Virus record (IMG/VR): IMGVR_UViG_3300032893_000069
Span: 1-50,097 of that record
Reading direction: 5' to 3' (one strand)
Source of the DNA: a virus
DNA: 50,097 nt
Positions within the stretch are counted from its first letter, which is position 1. Each line of letters opens with the position of its first letter. Below, piece after piece: positions 1 through 5,658 of this stretch. The notes beneath the pieces are model-generated. The model was not told where the DNA came from, searched no databases, and saw nothing but the letters and a program-made list of their open reading frames with translations. Made by a program: the position numbers and the translations under genes.

Positions 1-220
1 TTCGTGGAGCCTTTTCCTTTCAGTACTCTTACGCAAACACTTTACTTCTTTACTCCCTTGCTTCACTCCCTGTCAATAGGACTTTAGTACTGCAAGGAAA
101 ACACTGCACGTTATCTATTTAGCCAACACCTACGATTCACCTTCTATCGAACCGTAACTACTTTACAACTACCATCGCATCCTTGTCGGATGCTCACGTT
201 TTCGGTTGCGCATCACATAT
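1..220. other. Left-edge non-coding region
   Basis: No credible gene was found in either strand. It contains two AGTACT motifs (22-27, 86-91) around a minus-strand TTGACA (76-71), and a small hairpin (GCATCC 177-182, GGATGC 188-193, 5-nt loop) just downstream of the minus operon that ends at 221. The minus strand also has a purine-rich stretch at the very edge that could be a ribosome-binding site for a gene outside the window. Confidence 0.4.
22..91 (-). promoter_or_regulatory. Weak minus promoter with AGTACT motifs
   Basis: TTGACA on the minus strand at 76-71 with AGTACT nine bases upstream (86-91) and a second AGTACT downstream (22-27). The -10 is poor (TAAAGA at 52-47, 18-base spacer). 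The same AGTACT-spacer-TTGACA arrangement occurs at 49675-49696, which is why I treat it as regulatory. It would drive a gene lying left of the window. Confidence 0.4.
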
Positions 221-406
221 TCACATCGTCCAGCACCGCACTGTTTTAAAGTTAACGGGCAATGGTGAGAGTACGCGCCAATAGAGACGTTTACCTGCGT
301 CTCCATCGGCGCGTTTCTCGGTGTTAACGGTATAAAGGAGCCGAGTTTTCGCGAAGATAGACACTCTTCCCACCAGACTTGGTGTAGCGCTTTCGCGCCG
401 GTCCAT
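221..406 (-). CDS. Hypothetical small protein
   Basis: A 61-residue ORF starting at ATG 406, three bases after the preceding minus-strand stop. It is rich in Arg and Ser and has no recognisable domain, cysteine motif or membrane segment. The only support is its close spacing in a minus-strand operon; there is no strong Shine-Dalgarno sequence. It could be a chance ORF. Confidence 0.3.
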   Translation of the reverse strand: MDRRESATPSLVGRVSIFAKTRLLYTVNTEKRADGDAGKRLYWRVLSPLPVNFKTVRCWTM

Positions 407-409
407 GTT

Positions 410-601
410 TTACGACGCCCCTGGTAGACGCGCAGCTCGATTTAACTCGAACTGTCCCCGCACAATTTGGTAGAAACGGCGAATGCACTTTCGACAGACG
501 CAGAACTTCGCCTCTGTAGTGGTTGTCGCCGGGATCGTGTGGGAACGTGTAGCGTGTTTACTGCGTCGGAAAGGATAGCATGATAGTAAATCATGCCGCA
601 C
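410..601 (-). CDS. Hypothetical small Cys-containing protein
   Basis: A 63-residue ORF starting at GTG 601 that overlaps the end of the upstream DnaJ-zinc-finger-like gene by 11 bases, as expected for translational coupling. A short motif CVCRKC lies in its second half, too little to define a zinc finger. The rest is basic and Thr/Ser-rich. No family recognised. Support is positional only, so the reading frame is uncertain. Confidence 0.35.
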   Translation of the reverse strand: MRHDLLSCYPFRRSKHATRSHTIPATTTTEAKFCVCRKCIRRFYQIVRGQFELNRAARLPGAS

Positions 602-947
602 CTCTCGAAACTTTTGTGTGCTCTCGGACTAAGCGCGCTCGGGCCGCTTCTAATACGTCCAGAGAGTAATGCGGTATTTCATTTACAACTAAAATTCCAG
701 TTCCACCACAAATTGCGCACTCTTCTAAAACTTCTCCATCGTCACACTCATCACATCCGGCACCTTCACACGAAGGGCAGTCTTGATAATACTCACCGAG
801 AGAGTCGCAATTTTCACATTCGGGATTTTCTTTTAAGTGTTCGATGCAGTCAGCGAGAGAATCAAGGAATCTTACTGCGAGGATCTGGCGCTCATCGCCA
901 AAAGTCAACCTGCGGCGCAACTCTTTTTTTGCTTGCGCTTCGGTCAT
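591..947 (-). CDS. DnaJ-type zinc-finger-like small protein
   Basis: 118 residues. I start it at ATG 947, not at an upstream GTG, because this ATG overlaps the stop of the upstream zinc-ribbon gene as ATGA. The middle holds four CXXC pairs (CENC, CPSC, CDEC, CAIC). Two are followed by the Gly pattern of DnaJ cysteine-rich repeats (CPSCEGAG, CAICGGTG). An N-terminal helix rich in Lys, Arg and Leu and a C-terminal helix flank the metal site. DnaJ zinc fingers bind non-native polypeptides, but no J-domain is present, so its role is unknown. It is the central gene of a minus-strand early operon with a second zinc protein upstream. The window has another DnaJ-like finger inside the co-chaperonin at 1991-2575. 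Confidence 0.8.
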   Translation of the reverse strand: MTEAQAKKELRRRLTFGDERQILAVRFLDSLADCIEHLKENPECENCDSLGEYYQDCPSCEGAGCDECDDGEVLEECAICGGTGILVVNEIPHYSLDVLEAARARLVREHTKVSRGAA

Positions 948-1096
948 ATTGACCACTCCACTTTTTGAAGTGACCCGACCGTAGAATCTTTTATTTCAAA
1001 ACCGCAGTGAGGGCATGTAAATGGGAAATCTTCTTCGGTAACTGGTCCGTCGCCCATGTCTATGTCGTCACCACAATTAGGACAAACACACTTCAT
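944..1096 (-). CDS. Zinc-ribbon small protein
   Basis: A 50-residue protein from ATG 1096 that ends in TGA overlapping the next gene's ATG. The N-terminus carries CVCPNC and the middle CPHCGF, i.e. two knuckles separated by about 20 acidic residues: a typical rubredoxin-like zinc ribbon. Such proteins bind one zinc and often contact nucleic acid or polymerase, but the partner cannot be told from sequence. Its start itself overlaps the stop of a 55-codon leader ORF (1093-1260). Transcription probably starts near 1258. Confidence 0.8.
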   Translation of the reverse strand: MKCVCPNCGDDIDMGDGPVTEEDFPFTCPHCGFEIKDSTVGSLQKVEWSI

Positions 1097-1260
1097 GTGG
1101 ACACACCTATACTGTTCTTTAAAATCGCGGTGGTTTTTATGGGAGGTCGCCGCAGCTCCCTAGCGAATCTTCCTGTCCTTGGCAATCTCTTAAAAGGAAG
1201 GAGGGTGGAGGCCAATCCACCCCCGGAGATTGCTAGGGAGGTACCTATGACAGGTACCAT
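1093..1260 (-). CDS. Possible leader ORF over a structured RNA
   Basis: A 55-codon ORF starting at ATG 1260, only four bases after a good -10 (TATACT, 1270-1265), so a leaderless start is possible. Its TGA overlaps the ATG of the zinc-ribbon gene. The peptide is basic with a short Gly/Ala/Leu-rich start and matches no family I know. The same DNA forms strong nested inverted repeats (1156-1240), so the ORF may be incidental to an RNA or DNA structure, or it may be a translated leader whose ribosome movement controls that structure. Confidence 0.3.
   Translation of the reverse strand: MVPVIGTSLAISGGGLASTLLPFKRLPRTGRFARELRRPPIKTTAILKNSIGVST
1156..1240 (-). ncRNA. Structured 5' leader element
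   Basis: Nested complementarity: CTCCCTAG (1156-1163) pairs with CTAGGGAG (1233-1240), CAATCTC (1183-1189) with GAGATTG (1226-1232), and GGGTGGA (1203-1209) with TCCACCC (1216-1222). A 5'-side insertion containing CTTCCT can pair with AGGAAG near 1195, giving an alternative or pseudoknotted fold. It lies in the predicted transcript from the minus promoter at 1292-1265, upstream of the zinc-ribbon operon. I do not recognise a known riboswitch or ribozyme class. Confidence 0.5.
1240..1258. promoter_or_regulatory. Palindromic operator at minus-strand start site
   Basis: Perfect inverted repeat GGTACCT (1240-1246), 5-base spacer, AGGTACC (1252-1258). It begins where transcription from the adjacent minus promoter should start, the usual place for a repressor operator. 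Candidate binder: the ribbon-helix-helix protein encoded divergently at 1380-1523 (inference). Confidence 0.55.
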
Positions 1261-1264
1261 GACT

Positions 1265-1292
1265 AGTATAGAATTACACCTTTCCTTGTCAA
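1265..1292 (-). promoter_or_regulatory. Minus-strand promoter
   Basis: TTGACA (1292-1287), 16-base spacer, TATACT (1270-1265): close to the sigma-70 consensus. It faces left into the zinc-finger operon and is back to back with the plus promoter at 1318-1346. Confidence 0.65.
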
Positions 1293-1317
1293 GAGGAATT
1301 TTAAAATAACTTTATGC

Positions 1318-1346
1318 TTGACAGTGTGCATTCAAGTGTATACCTT
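1318..1346 (+). promoter_or_regulatory. Plus-strand promoter
   Basis: TTGACA (1318-1323), 17-base spacer, TACCTT (1341-1346). The expected start site (about 1353) coincides with an in-frame GTG of the ribbon-helix-helix gene. It drives the operon leading into the co-chaperonin and terminase. Confidence 0.6.
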
Positions 1347-1379
1347 TGATGCGTGAAGAGTGGAGAACGTAAACGAGTG

Positions 1380-1523
1380 ATGTTAGCAGCGCGGGTTTCA
1401 GTAAAAGTTAGGGACGCTGCTCGGGAAGTTGCGGCACAGGAAAGGCGCAGCCTCTCGAACATGGTCGAACTGCTGCTGGAATCCGCGCTCGCTGCGAGGA
1501 AGAACGGGAAGGCCGGGAAATGA
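1380..1523 (+). CDS. Ribbon-helix-helix (CopG/Arc-like) DNA-binding protein
   Basis: 47 residues from ATG 1380 (in-frame GTGs at 1377 and 1353 are alternatives; the last would be leaderless and give 56 residues). The pattern is classical: a short beta strand (AARVSVKV), helix 1 (RDAAREVAAQE), the RRSLSNMV turn and helix 2 (ELLLESAL). Such proteins dimerise and insert the strand pair into the DNA major groove, usually as autoregulators. It is the first gene after a divergent promoter pair and next to a perfect palindrome (1240-1258), so a local repressor role is likely. Its stop overlaps the next ATG (ATGA). A solitary antitoxin is the alternative, but no toxin-like partner is adjacent. Confidence 0.8.
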   Translation: MLAARVSVKVRDAAREVAAQERRSLSNMVELLLESALAARKNGKAGK

Positions 1524-1879
1524 GCGACAGGCGCGGATTTTTGAAAACGCTACTCACGCTCCCGCTGATAGCGGGTATCGCTGCTAAATTTTCCTGTGAA
1601 TTTGAACTGCCAGTTGGGTGCGATTTATCAATGACTTCGCTCCACGAAGTTCTGCGGCGAGGTGATGAATTAAAACTTGGCTGTCCACGAAAACTGCTCA
1701 TCGGTCCAGAGAATATATTTCCCGCGAGAGAGATACTCGGCTGGCCTCGGTACACGGCGGACAGTGAAATTAACTGGATTACCAGCCAGAATCTATTTTA
1801 CGAAGTCACGGGCAGATATCCGATGAACACTTGGGCCGTGCAGTTTGATCGCGGCGTCATCAAAAGCGTAGGTCCGTGA
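1520..1879 (+). CDS. Tat/Sec-signal protein with capsid-like C-terminal segment
   Basis: 119 residues. Residues 4-9 read RRGFLK followed by a hydrophobic stretch (LLTLPLIAGIAA), the layout of a twin-arginine signal or a membrane anchor. The rest contains PRKLLIGPENIFPAREILG, then a TADSEINWI motif. The major capsid protein here (10411-11373) has a comparable stretch (KPKYLVHAQ...VRELLG...ANNELNWLQ). The resemblance is by eye and partial. An exported or membrane-anchored protein mimicking a capsid segment is unusual; function unknown (superinfection exclusion or assembly interference are guesses). It overlaps the upstream regulator (ATGA) and the downstream micro-gene (TGATG). Confidence 0.65.
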   Translation: MSDRRGFLKTLLTLPLIAGIAAKFSCEFELPVGCDLSMTSLHEVLRRGDELKLGCPRKLLIGPENIFPAREILGWPRYTADSEINWITSQNLFYEVTGRYPMNTWAVQFDRGVIKSVGP

Positions 1880-2001
1880 TGTACACCAAGCGGCCACCCA
1901 GGACAGCCGCAGCCGCTTATCGTTCGGCTGGACACCAAATCACGAACAGAAGAGATTGTGAAATCCACGTTGGCGATGTGAGGAGAAGAGATGCCAGTTG
2001 A
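1879..2001 (+). CDS. Small basic hypothetical protein
   Basis: A 40-residue ORF whose ATG shares a base with the previous stop (TGATG) and whose end overlaps the next gene by 11 bases. It is rich in Arg and Ala with no domain. The overlaps on both sides argue for coupled translation, but composition gives no further support. Confidence 0.4.
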   Translation: MYTKRPPRTAAAAYRSAGHQITNRRDCEIHVGDVRRRDAS

Positions 2002-2575
2002 ACTGATTCAGCAATCAGAAAACATCCTGTGGGTAGGCGAGACAGGATTCGAAGCCAAAGGCGAACGCATCGCTATCATGCAGGATGAGCACAAGTCCGG
2101 CTACGAATGCTTGCGCTGCATGGACAAAGACAAGCGAACGCTGGACGGGAAAGAAGTATCGGTAATCACCTGCGAAGAGTGCGCCGGCGAAGGCAAGCGG
2201 CAAAAGGCAGGAAACGCAGACCTCACAGTAAAATGCTCCGACTGCGAAGGACGCGGCTACCTGCCCTGCCCGGATTGCGGCGGCAAGGGAACATCCACGG
2301 GGATCGTGCTGCCAGAGTCCAGCAAGGGTGAGCCAACCACGGGGATTGTGGTGAGCAAGGGGCCGGACGCAAAGCTGTACGACCTGGGGCATCGCGTGAT
2401 GTTCCCCAGTTACGCGGGGCATTTGTTCGTGGTGAAGGGCAAGGACAAAAAGAGCGGGAAAGAGAAAACCGTTCGCTTGCGCTTCATCAACGAAGGCGAC
2501 GTGATCGCGCAGTTGTACGGCGAGTTGGAGTACAGGTCGCTGGTTAGCTCGCAGGCGTTGTTTACCAACGAATAG
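1991..2575 (+). CDS. GroES-like co-chaperonin with DnaJ zinc finger inserted in the mobile loop
   Basis: 194 residues; strong ribosome-binding site (GAGGAGAAGAG) before ATG 1991. The GroES fold is split. An N-terminal strand (GERIAIMQDEHKSG, about 24-37) is followed by a cysteine-rich insert (about 38-100). GroES then resumes with TGIVLPESSK (103-112), TTGIVVSKGP, a roof/barrel segment (HRVMFPSYAG) and the closing INEGDVIAQL. The insert has four CXXC pairs (C40/43, C61/64, C82/85, C93/96), three with the DnaJ CXXCXGXG pattern. GroES binds GroEL through the GIVL tip of its mobile loop; here the zinc domain sits immediately before that tip, which is intact. Inference: a phage co-chaperonin that replaces host GroES for folding capsid proteins, with an added substrate-binding or regulatory module. 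It lies just upstream of terminase and the head genes. No GroEL is in the window. Confidence 0.85.
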   Translation: MPVELIQQSENILWVGETGFEAKGERIAIMQDEHKSGYECLRCMDKDKRTLDGKEVSVITCEECAGEGKRQKAGNADLTVKCSDCEGRGYLPCPDCGGKGTSTGIVLPESSKGEPTTGIVVSKGPDAKLYDLGHRVMFPSYAGHLFVVKGKDKKSGKEKTVRLRFINEGDVIAQLYGELEYRSLVSSQALFTNE

Positions 2576-2580
2576 GAAAC

Positions 2581-2664
2581 TTTCATGGATGCCCATTGCT
2601 ATCCTAACGAAATGCCCGCGACACGGATGGGGGCCATCGGACCATCTGGTGGGCATCCATGAAA
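2581..2664. repeat. 15-bp perfect inverted repeat bracketing a micro-ORF and the terminase start
   Basis: TTTCATGGATGCCCA (2581-2595) is exactly complementary to TGGGCATCCATGAAA (2650-2664). Each arm contains a start codon: the micro-ORF ATG (2585) and the terminase ATG (2659). In RNA the stem would bury both starts; in DNA it could be a protein-binding or recombination site. Confidence 0.75.
2585..2662 (+). CDS. Micro-ORF translationally coupled to terminase
   Basis: 25 codons from ATG 2585, preceded by AGGAAA, with its TGA overlapping the terminase ATG at 2659 (ATGA). No domain. Its first and last bases lie in the two arms of a 15-bp inverted repeat, so its translation may open the terminase start. 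Whether the peptide itself matters is unknown. Confidence 0.4.
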   Translation: MDAHCYPNEMPATRMGAIGPSGGHP

Positions 2665-5400
2665 TGGAAAATACTCCCGGTCCCACCAGTAGCGGACGAC
2701 TATGAATTACACTTCCGCAACACGCGGCTAAACAGCCTCGGCTCGCTCTACTGGTTCGCAAAGCACACTCTCGGCTACTCCCGCCTTACCACGCTCCATA
2801 AAGACCTGTGCAAGAGCCTTGAAAACGAGCACCTGTTTTTGGTGATGGAAGTTCCGATGTCGCACTTTAAAGCACTGGACATTCGTACTCCGATACCAAC
2901 ACCCGATGGCTTCAAGCTAATGGGGCACATTAATGTTGGAGACACTGTTTTTGGATCGGACGGTATTCCTGTAAAAGTAACAGGCGTCAGTCCGATTTAT
3001 TTTTCTTCTGATTGCTACGAGTTGGAGTTCACTGGAGGGGACAAAATTGATTGCGATGCCGGACATCTTTGGGAAACGCAATCGCTTGAAGATTACGACA
3101 GAACCAAGCCGAGAATGTATCGCTCAGTGATAAGGACCACAAAAGAAATTTCTTCAAGGATTGATTACGGAAAACAGCGTAATCACAGAGTTAAACTTGC
3201 AAAATCCATTCAATTACCCGATGTGGATTTGCCAATTTCTCCATATGTCCTTGGGTGCTGGCTTGGAGATGGAACGTCTGCGAACGGTTCGATCACTATT
3301 GGGAATTCGGACGAGTGGCTTGCTCACGAAATACGGCGCGAGGGTGAACCGTTAACAAAGGCAAATACCCCATTGAAATGGTGCTTCTATGATGGGAAAT
3401 CAAATTACAGGGATTCTAAAGTCAGGAAATTTGCTTTTGTAACTAGGCTTAGAAAGCTGGGAGTCTTAAATAACAAGCACATACCGCAAGCCTATCTAAG
3501 GTCATCAGCCAGGCAGCGATTGGCCCTCTTACAGGGGCTAATGGATACTGACGGCCACGCTTCCAAATTAGGGCAATGTACTTTTTCAAATACAAACAAG
3601 AATCTAGTGGTGCAAGTAAGGGAATTGGTTTGCTCGCTAGGTCTGAAATGCGGGGAATTGAGAACGTACAAGTCAATGTTGAATCGGAAACACGTTGGAC
3701 TGTTTCACGTCATAACATTTTACTCATTCAAGGATTTTCCTCCATTCCGTATGCCTAGAAAAGTTGCACGGCTGCTAACGCGGTCTCCGCAGTCCATGCA
3801 GTCTTATCGCCATATACGGGCTGCTAGGAGAATCGGGCAACGCTACGTGAAGTGCATCATGGTGGATTCTGCTGACTCTCTTTATTTGGCAGGGGAAGGA
3901 TTTATCCCGACTCACAACACGCGACTTGGAATTTCCCTGTCTATCTGGTGGGCACTTCCATTCGATGAGTACGACGAGAAGCACATGCGCGAATTAGGCT
4001 ACGGGGATGAGTGGATACGCTACATGAAGGCGATCCACGATCAGAATCACCGGACGCTCATCACGCACGAAATTGCTTCCCAGGCAACGAATATCGGGCG
4101 CGACGTGAACGACTGCTACATGAACAACGACACGTTCCGCGCCACGTTTAAGGAAATCATTCCCGATTCAGAGTGTACGTGGAACAACTCCGAAAAGTTC
4201 CAGAAAAGATTGCGCGGCGGAGACGCTTCAACCGGAACATTCGTGTACCGTGGAGTCGGCCAAGCGTTGCAGGGCATCCACGTAAACTCCATCATCCAAG
4301 ACGACAACTTTGGAAAAGAAGCGCAAGACTCCCTGCTCAAAGGCGATGGGCGCATAGTCGAAGATTTGATTAAGTGGCACAAGCAGGTGGGCACGCGCTT
4401 TGACCCGAAGGTGAAGCGAGATCGGCGGCAAGTGGTCATTGGCAATAAGTGGGCGGCGCTGGACCTGAACGGCTACATCAAGAAAAATCAGCCAGAGTTT
4501 AAGTTTGAAAGTCACAGCGCGGAGGGCGGGTGCTGCAAGCGTCACCCAGCAGGAAAGCCTATTCTCCCCGAAGAGTGGACTATTGAACTGCTCCACAAAG
4601 AACGTGACAGGCTTGGGAAGCGAGACTACTCACACTTCTACCTGAACGTGGCGATGCTGCCGGAGGAGCAACTATTCGGTAGTCAGTGGTTGCGTGAATA
4701 CCGCTTTCGGGAAGCAGATCCCCGCTTCTCCAAAGACGACTTGCGCAATGCGCTGATGGTGGAGCACAAGGTCTACGAGGGGACGGCACTCAAGGACTTC
4801 ATGGCCGCGACGCTGGAAATCACAATCATCGTGGACCCGAACCATGCGCGGAAAAACAAGCGCGAGAAACACGTAATCTGGAGCATTGGCTTCGATCCCG
4901 AATCTTCGCGCATCTACTTGCTATCGCTGTGGCAAAAAGACTCCACCTACTCCGTGCTTGTCGAAGAGATGTACAGCCAGTACGCCAACTGGACAATGCG
5001 CAACGGGTTGAAGCAGTTCAAGACTCCCACGGTGTACATGGGGAAAACAGCGCGGGAACTGCTCGCGTTTTATCTGTCGGAGCGCGACAAGCGGGAAAGG
5101 ATTCCGCTGCAAATTGAAGAGTTTGAAGATGACGACTCGCTTGCTGCGATGAAGAACCGGATCGAGTCGCTGGAGCCTACGTTCAAGGCCGCGCAAATCT
5201 GGTGCAATCCAGAGCAGGGCCAGCAGAAAGAATTTGTGGAGGACTACGAGAACTATCCAGCAGGAAAACTGGACGCGCTAGACGTGCTGGGCCACTACCC
5301 GAGAGTAGTAGAGATTGGCGACTCGAAGAATGCGCGTAAGTTCTTACAGGACCAGATGGCAGAGTTTCAGGGCAGACAATCAGGGATTGCAGGGTATTGA
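2659..5400 (+). CDS. terL: Terminase large subunit, intein-containing
   Basis: 913 residues as encoded; about 564 after removal of a 349-residue intein (residues 72-420). The motor ATPase Walker A is a variant, PMSHFK-T, and the intein splits it exactly between Lys and Thr. Walker B-like IIQDDN is near residue 549. The C-terminal nuclease shows VDPNHARK (D726) and LDALDVLGHYP (about 872-879), acidic residues expected for the RNase H-like headful/cos nuclease. The protein translocates DNA into proheads and cuts concatemers. The start ATG overlaps the micro-ORF stop and lies in an inverted repeat. No small terminase was recognised nearby. The P-loop lacks the usual Gly before Lys, as in some other phage terminases. 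Confidence 0.93.
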   Translation: MKWKILPVPPVADDYELHFRNTRLNSLGSLYWFAKHTLGYSRLTTLHKDLCKSLENEHLFLVMEVPMSHFKALDIRTPIPTPDGFKLMGHINVGDTVFGSDGIPVKVTGVSPIYFSSDCYELEFTGGDKIDCDAGHLWETQSLEDYDRTKPRMYRSVIRTTKEISSRIDYGKQRNHRVKLAKSIQLPDVDLPISPYVLGCWLGDGTSANGSITIGNSDEWLAHEIRREGEPLTKANTPLKWCFYDGKSNYRDSKVRKFAFVTRLRKLGVLNNKHIPQAYLRSSARQRLALLQGLMDTDGHASKLGQCTFSNTNKNLVVQVRELVCSLGLKCGELRTYKSMLNRKHVGLFHVITFYSFKDFPPFRMPRKVARLLTRSPQSMQSYRHIRAARRIGQRYVKCIMVDSADSLYLAGEGFIPTHNTRLGISLSIWWALPFDEYDEKHMRELGYGDEWIRYMKAIHDQNHRTLITHEIASQATNIGRDVNDCYMNNDTFRATFKEIIPDSECTWNNSEKFQKRLRGGDASTGTFVYRGVGQALQGIHVNSIIQDDNFGKEAQDSLLKGDGRIVEDLIKWHKQVGTRFDPKVKRDRRQVVIGNKWAALDLNGYIKKNQPEFKFESHSAEGGCCKRHPAGKPILPEEWTIELLHKERDRLGKRDYSHFYLNVAMLPEEQLFGSQWLREYRFREADPRFSKDDLRNALMVEHKVYEGTALKDFMAATLEITIIVDPNHARKNKREKHVIWSIGFDPESSRIYLLSLWQKDSTYSVLVEEMYSQYANWTMRNGLKQFKTPTVYMGKTARELLAFYLSERDKRERIPLQIEEFEDDDSLAAMKNRIESLEPTFKAAQIWCNPEQGQQKEFVEDYENYPAGKLDALDVLGHYPRVVEIGDSKNARKFLQDQMAEFQGRQSGIAGY
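2872..3918 (+). mobile_element. Class-3-like intein with LAGLIDADG endonuclease in terL
   Basis: 349 residues, beginning ALDIRTPIPTPDG (block A with Ala, not Cys or Ser, at position 1) and ending GFIPTHN before Thr+1. Block B has GHLW (H136, W138), block F has YVKCIMV (C399), block G has Thr418. This Trp-Cys-Thr set marks class 3 inteins, which use the block F Cys as first nucleophile. Two LAGLIDADG motifs are visible (LGCWLGDGT about 198-206; LLQGLMDTDG about 290-299), so the homing endonuclease looks intact. The third-codon composition is visibly more AT-rich than in the flanking exteins, in keeping with recent arrival. It interrupts the ATPase P-loop, a favoured insertion point. Confidence 0.85.
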
Positions 5401-5654
5401 ACAAACGGACCAGACGTTGGCTGCATCAATGCGGGAGGAAATCCGGCTACGTCAGTTTGCAGTCAGCCAACGCCGCAGCGGCAAAAATGCAATTCATCAA
5501 TCCCTTAGAGGTCAAAACGTTTGTTGCCTATAAATGCGATTACTGCAAGTATTGGCACGTTGGCCGTACCAAACGCATCCACAGGCCGAACTTTCCCGAT
5601 GGCTGGGAGCGAGCAGATTTGACTTATCACGCATTCTTGACTGTGCTAAAGTGA
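5397..5654 (+). CDS. Small zinc-binding phage protein
   Basis: 85 residues from TTG 5397, which overlaps the terminase TGA (TTGA). The C-terminal half has YKCDYCKYWHVG, the CXXC...WHxG signature of small zinc proteins common beside phage structural genes. An upstream QCGRKSGYVS and Ala-rich helix (SANAAAAKM) fit the same family. Function unknown; a single metal-bound module contacting nucleic acid is plausible. No ATG start is available in frame upstream of the conserved part, which favours TTG. Confidence 0.65.
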   Translation: MNKRTRRWLHQCGRKSGYVSLQSANAAAAKMQFINPLEVKTFVAYKCDYCKYWHVGRTKRIHRPNFPDGWERADLTYHAFLTVLK

Positions 5655-5658
5655 GCGC

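Noticed and set aside
1007-1309. Plus-strand ORF of 100 residues across the control region
   Set aside because: It lies opposite the zinc-ribbon gene and the structured leader and has no coding features.
1353-1879. Toxin-antitoxin pair (RHH protein plus next gene)
   Set aside because: The second protein has an export signal and capsid-like segment, not a RelE, MazF or PIN fold.
2015-2761. Long minus-strand ORF opposite the co-chaperonin
   Set aside because: No family, no ribosome-binding site, and the plus strand holds a clear GroES/DnaJ-finger gene.
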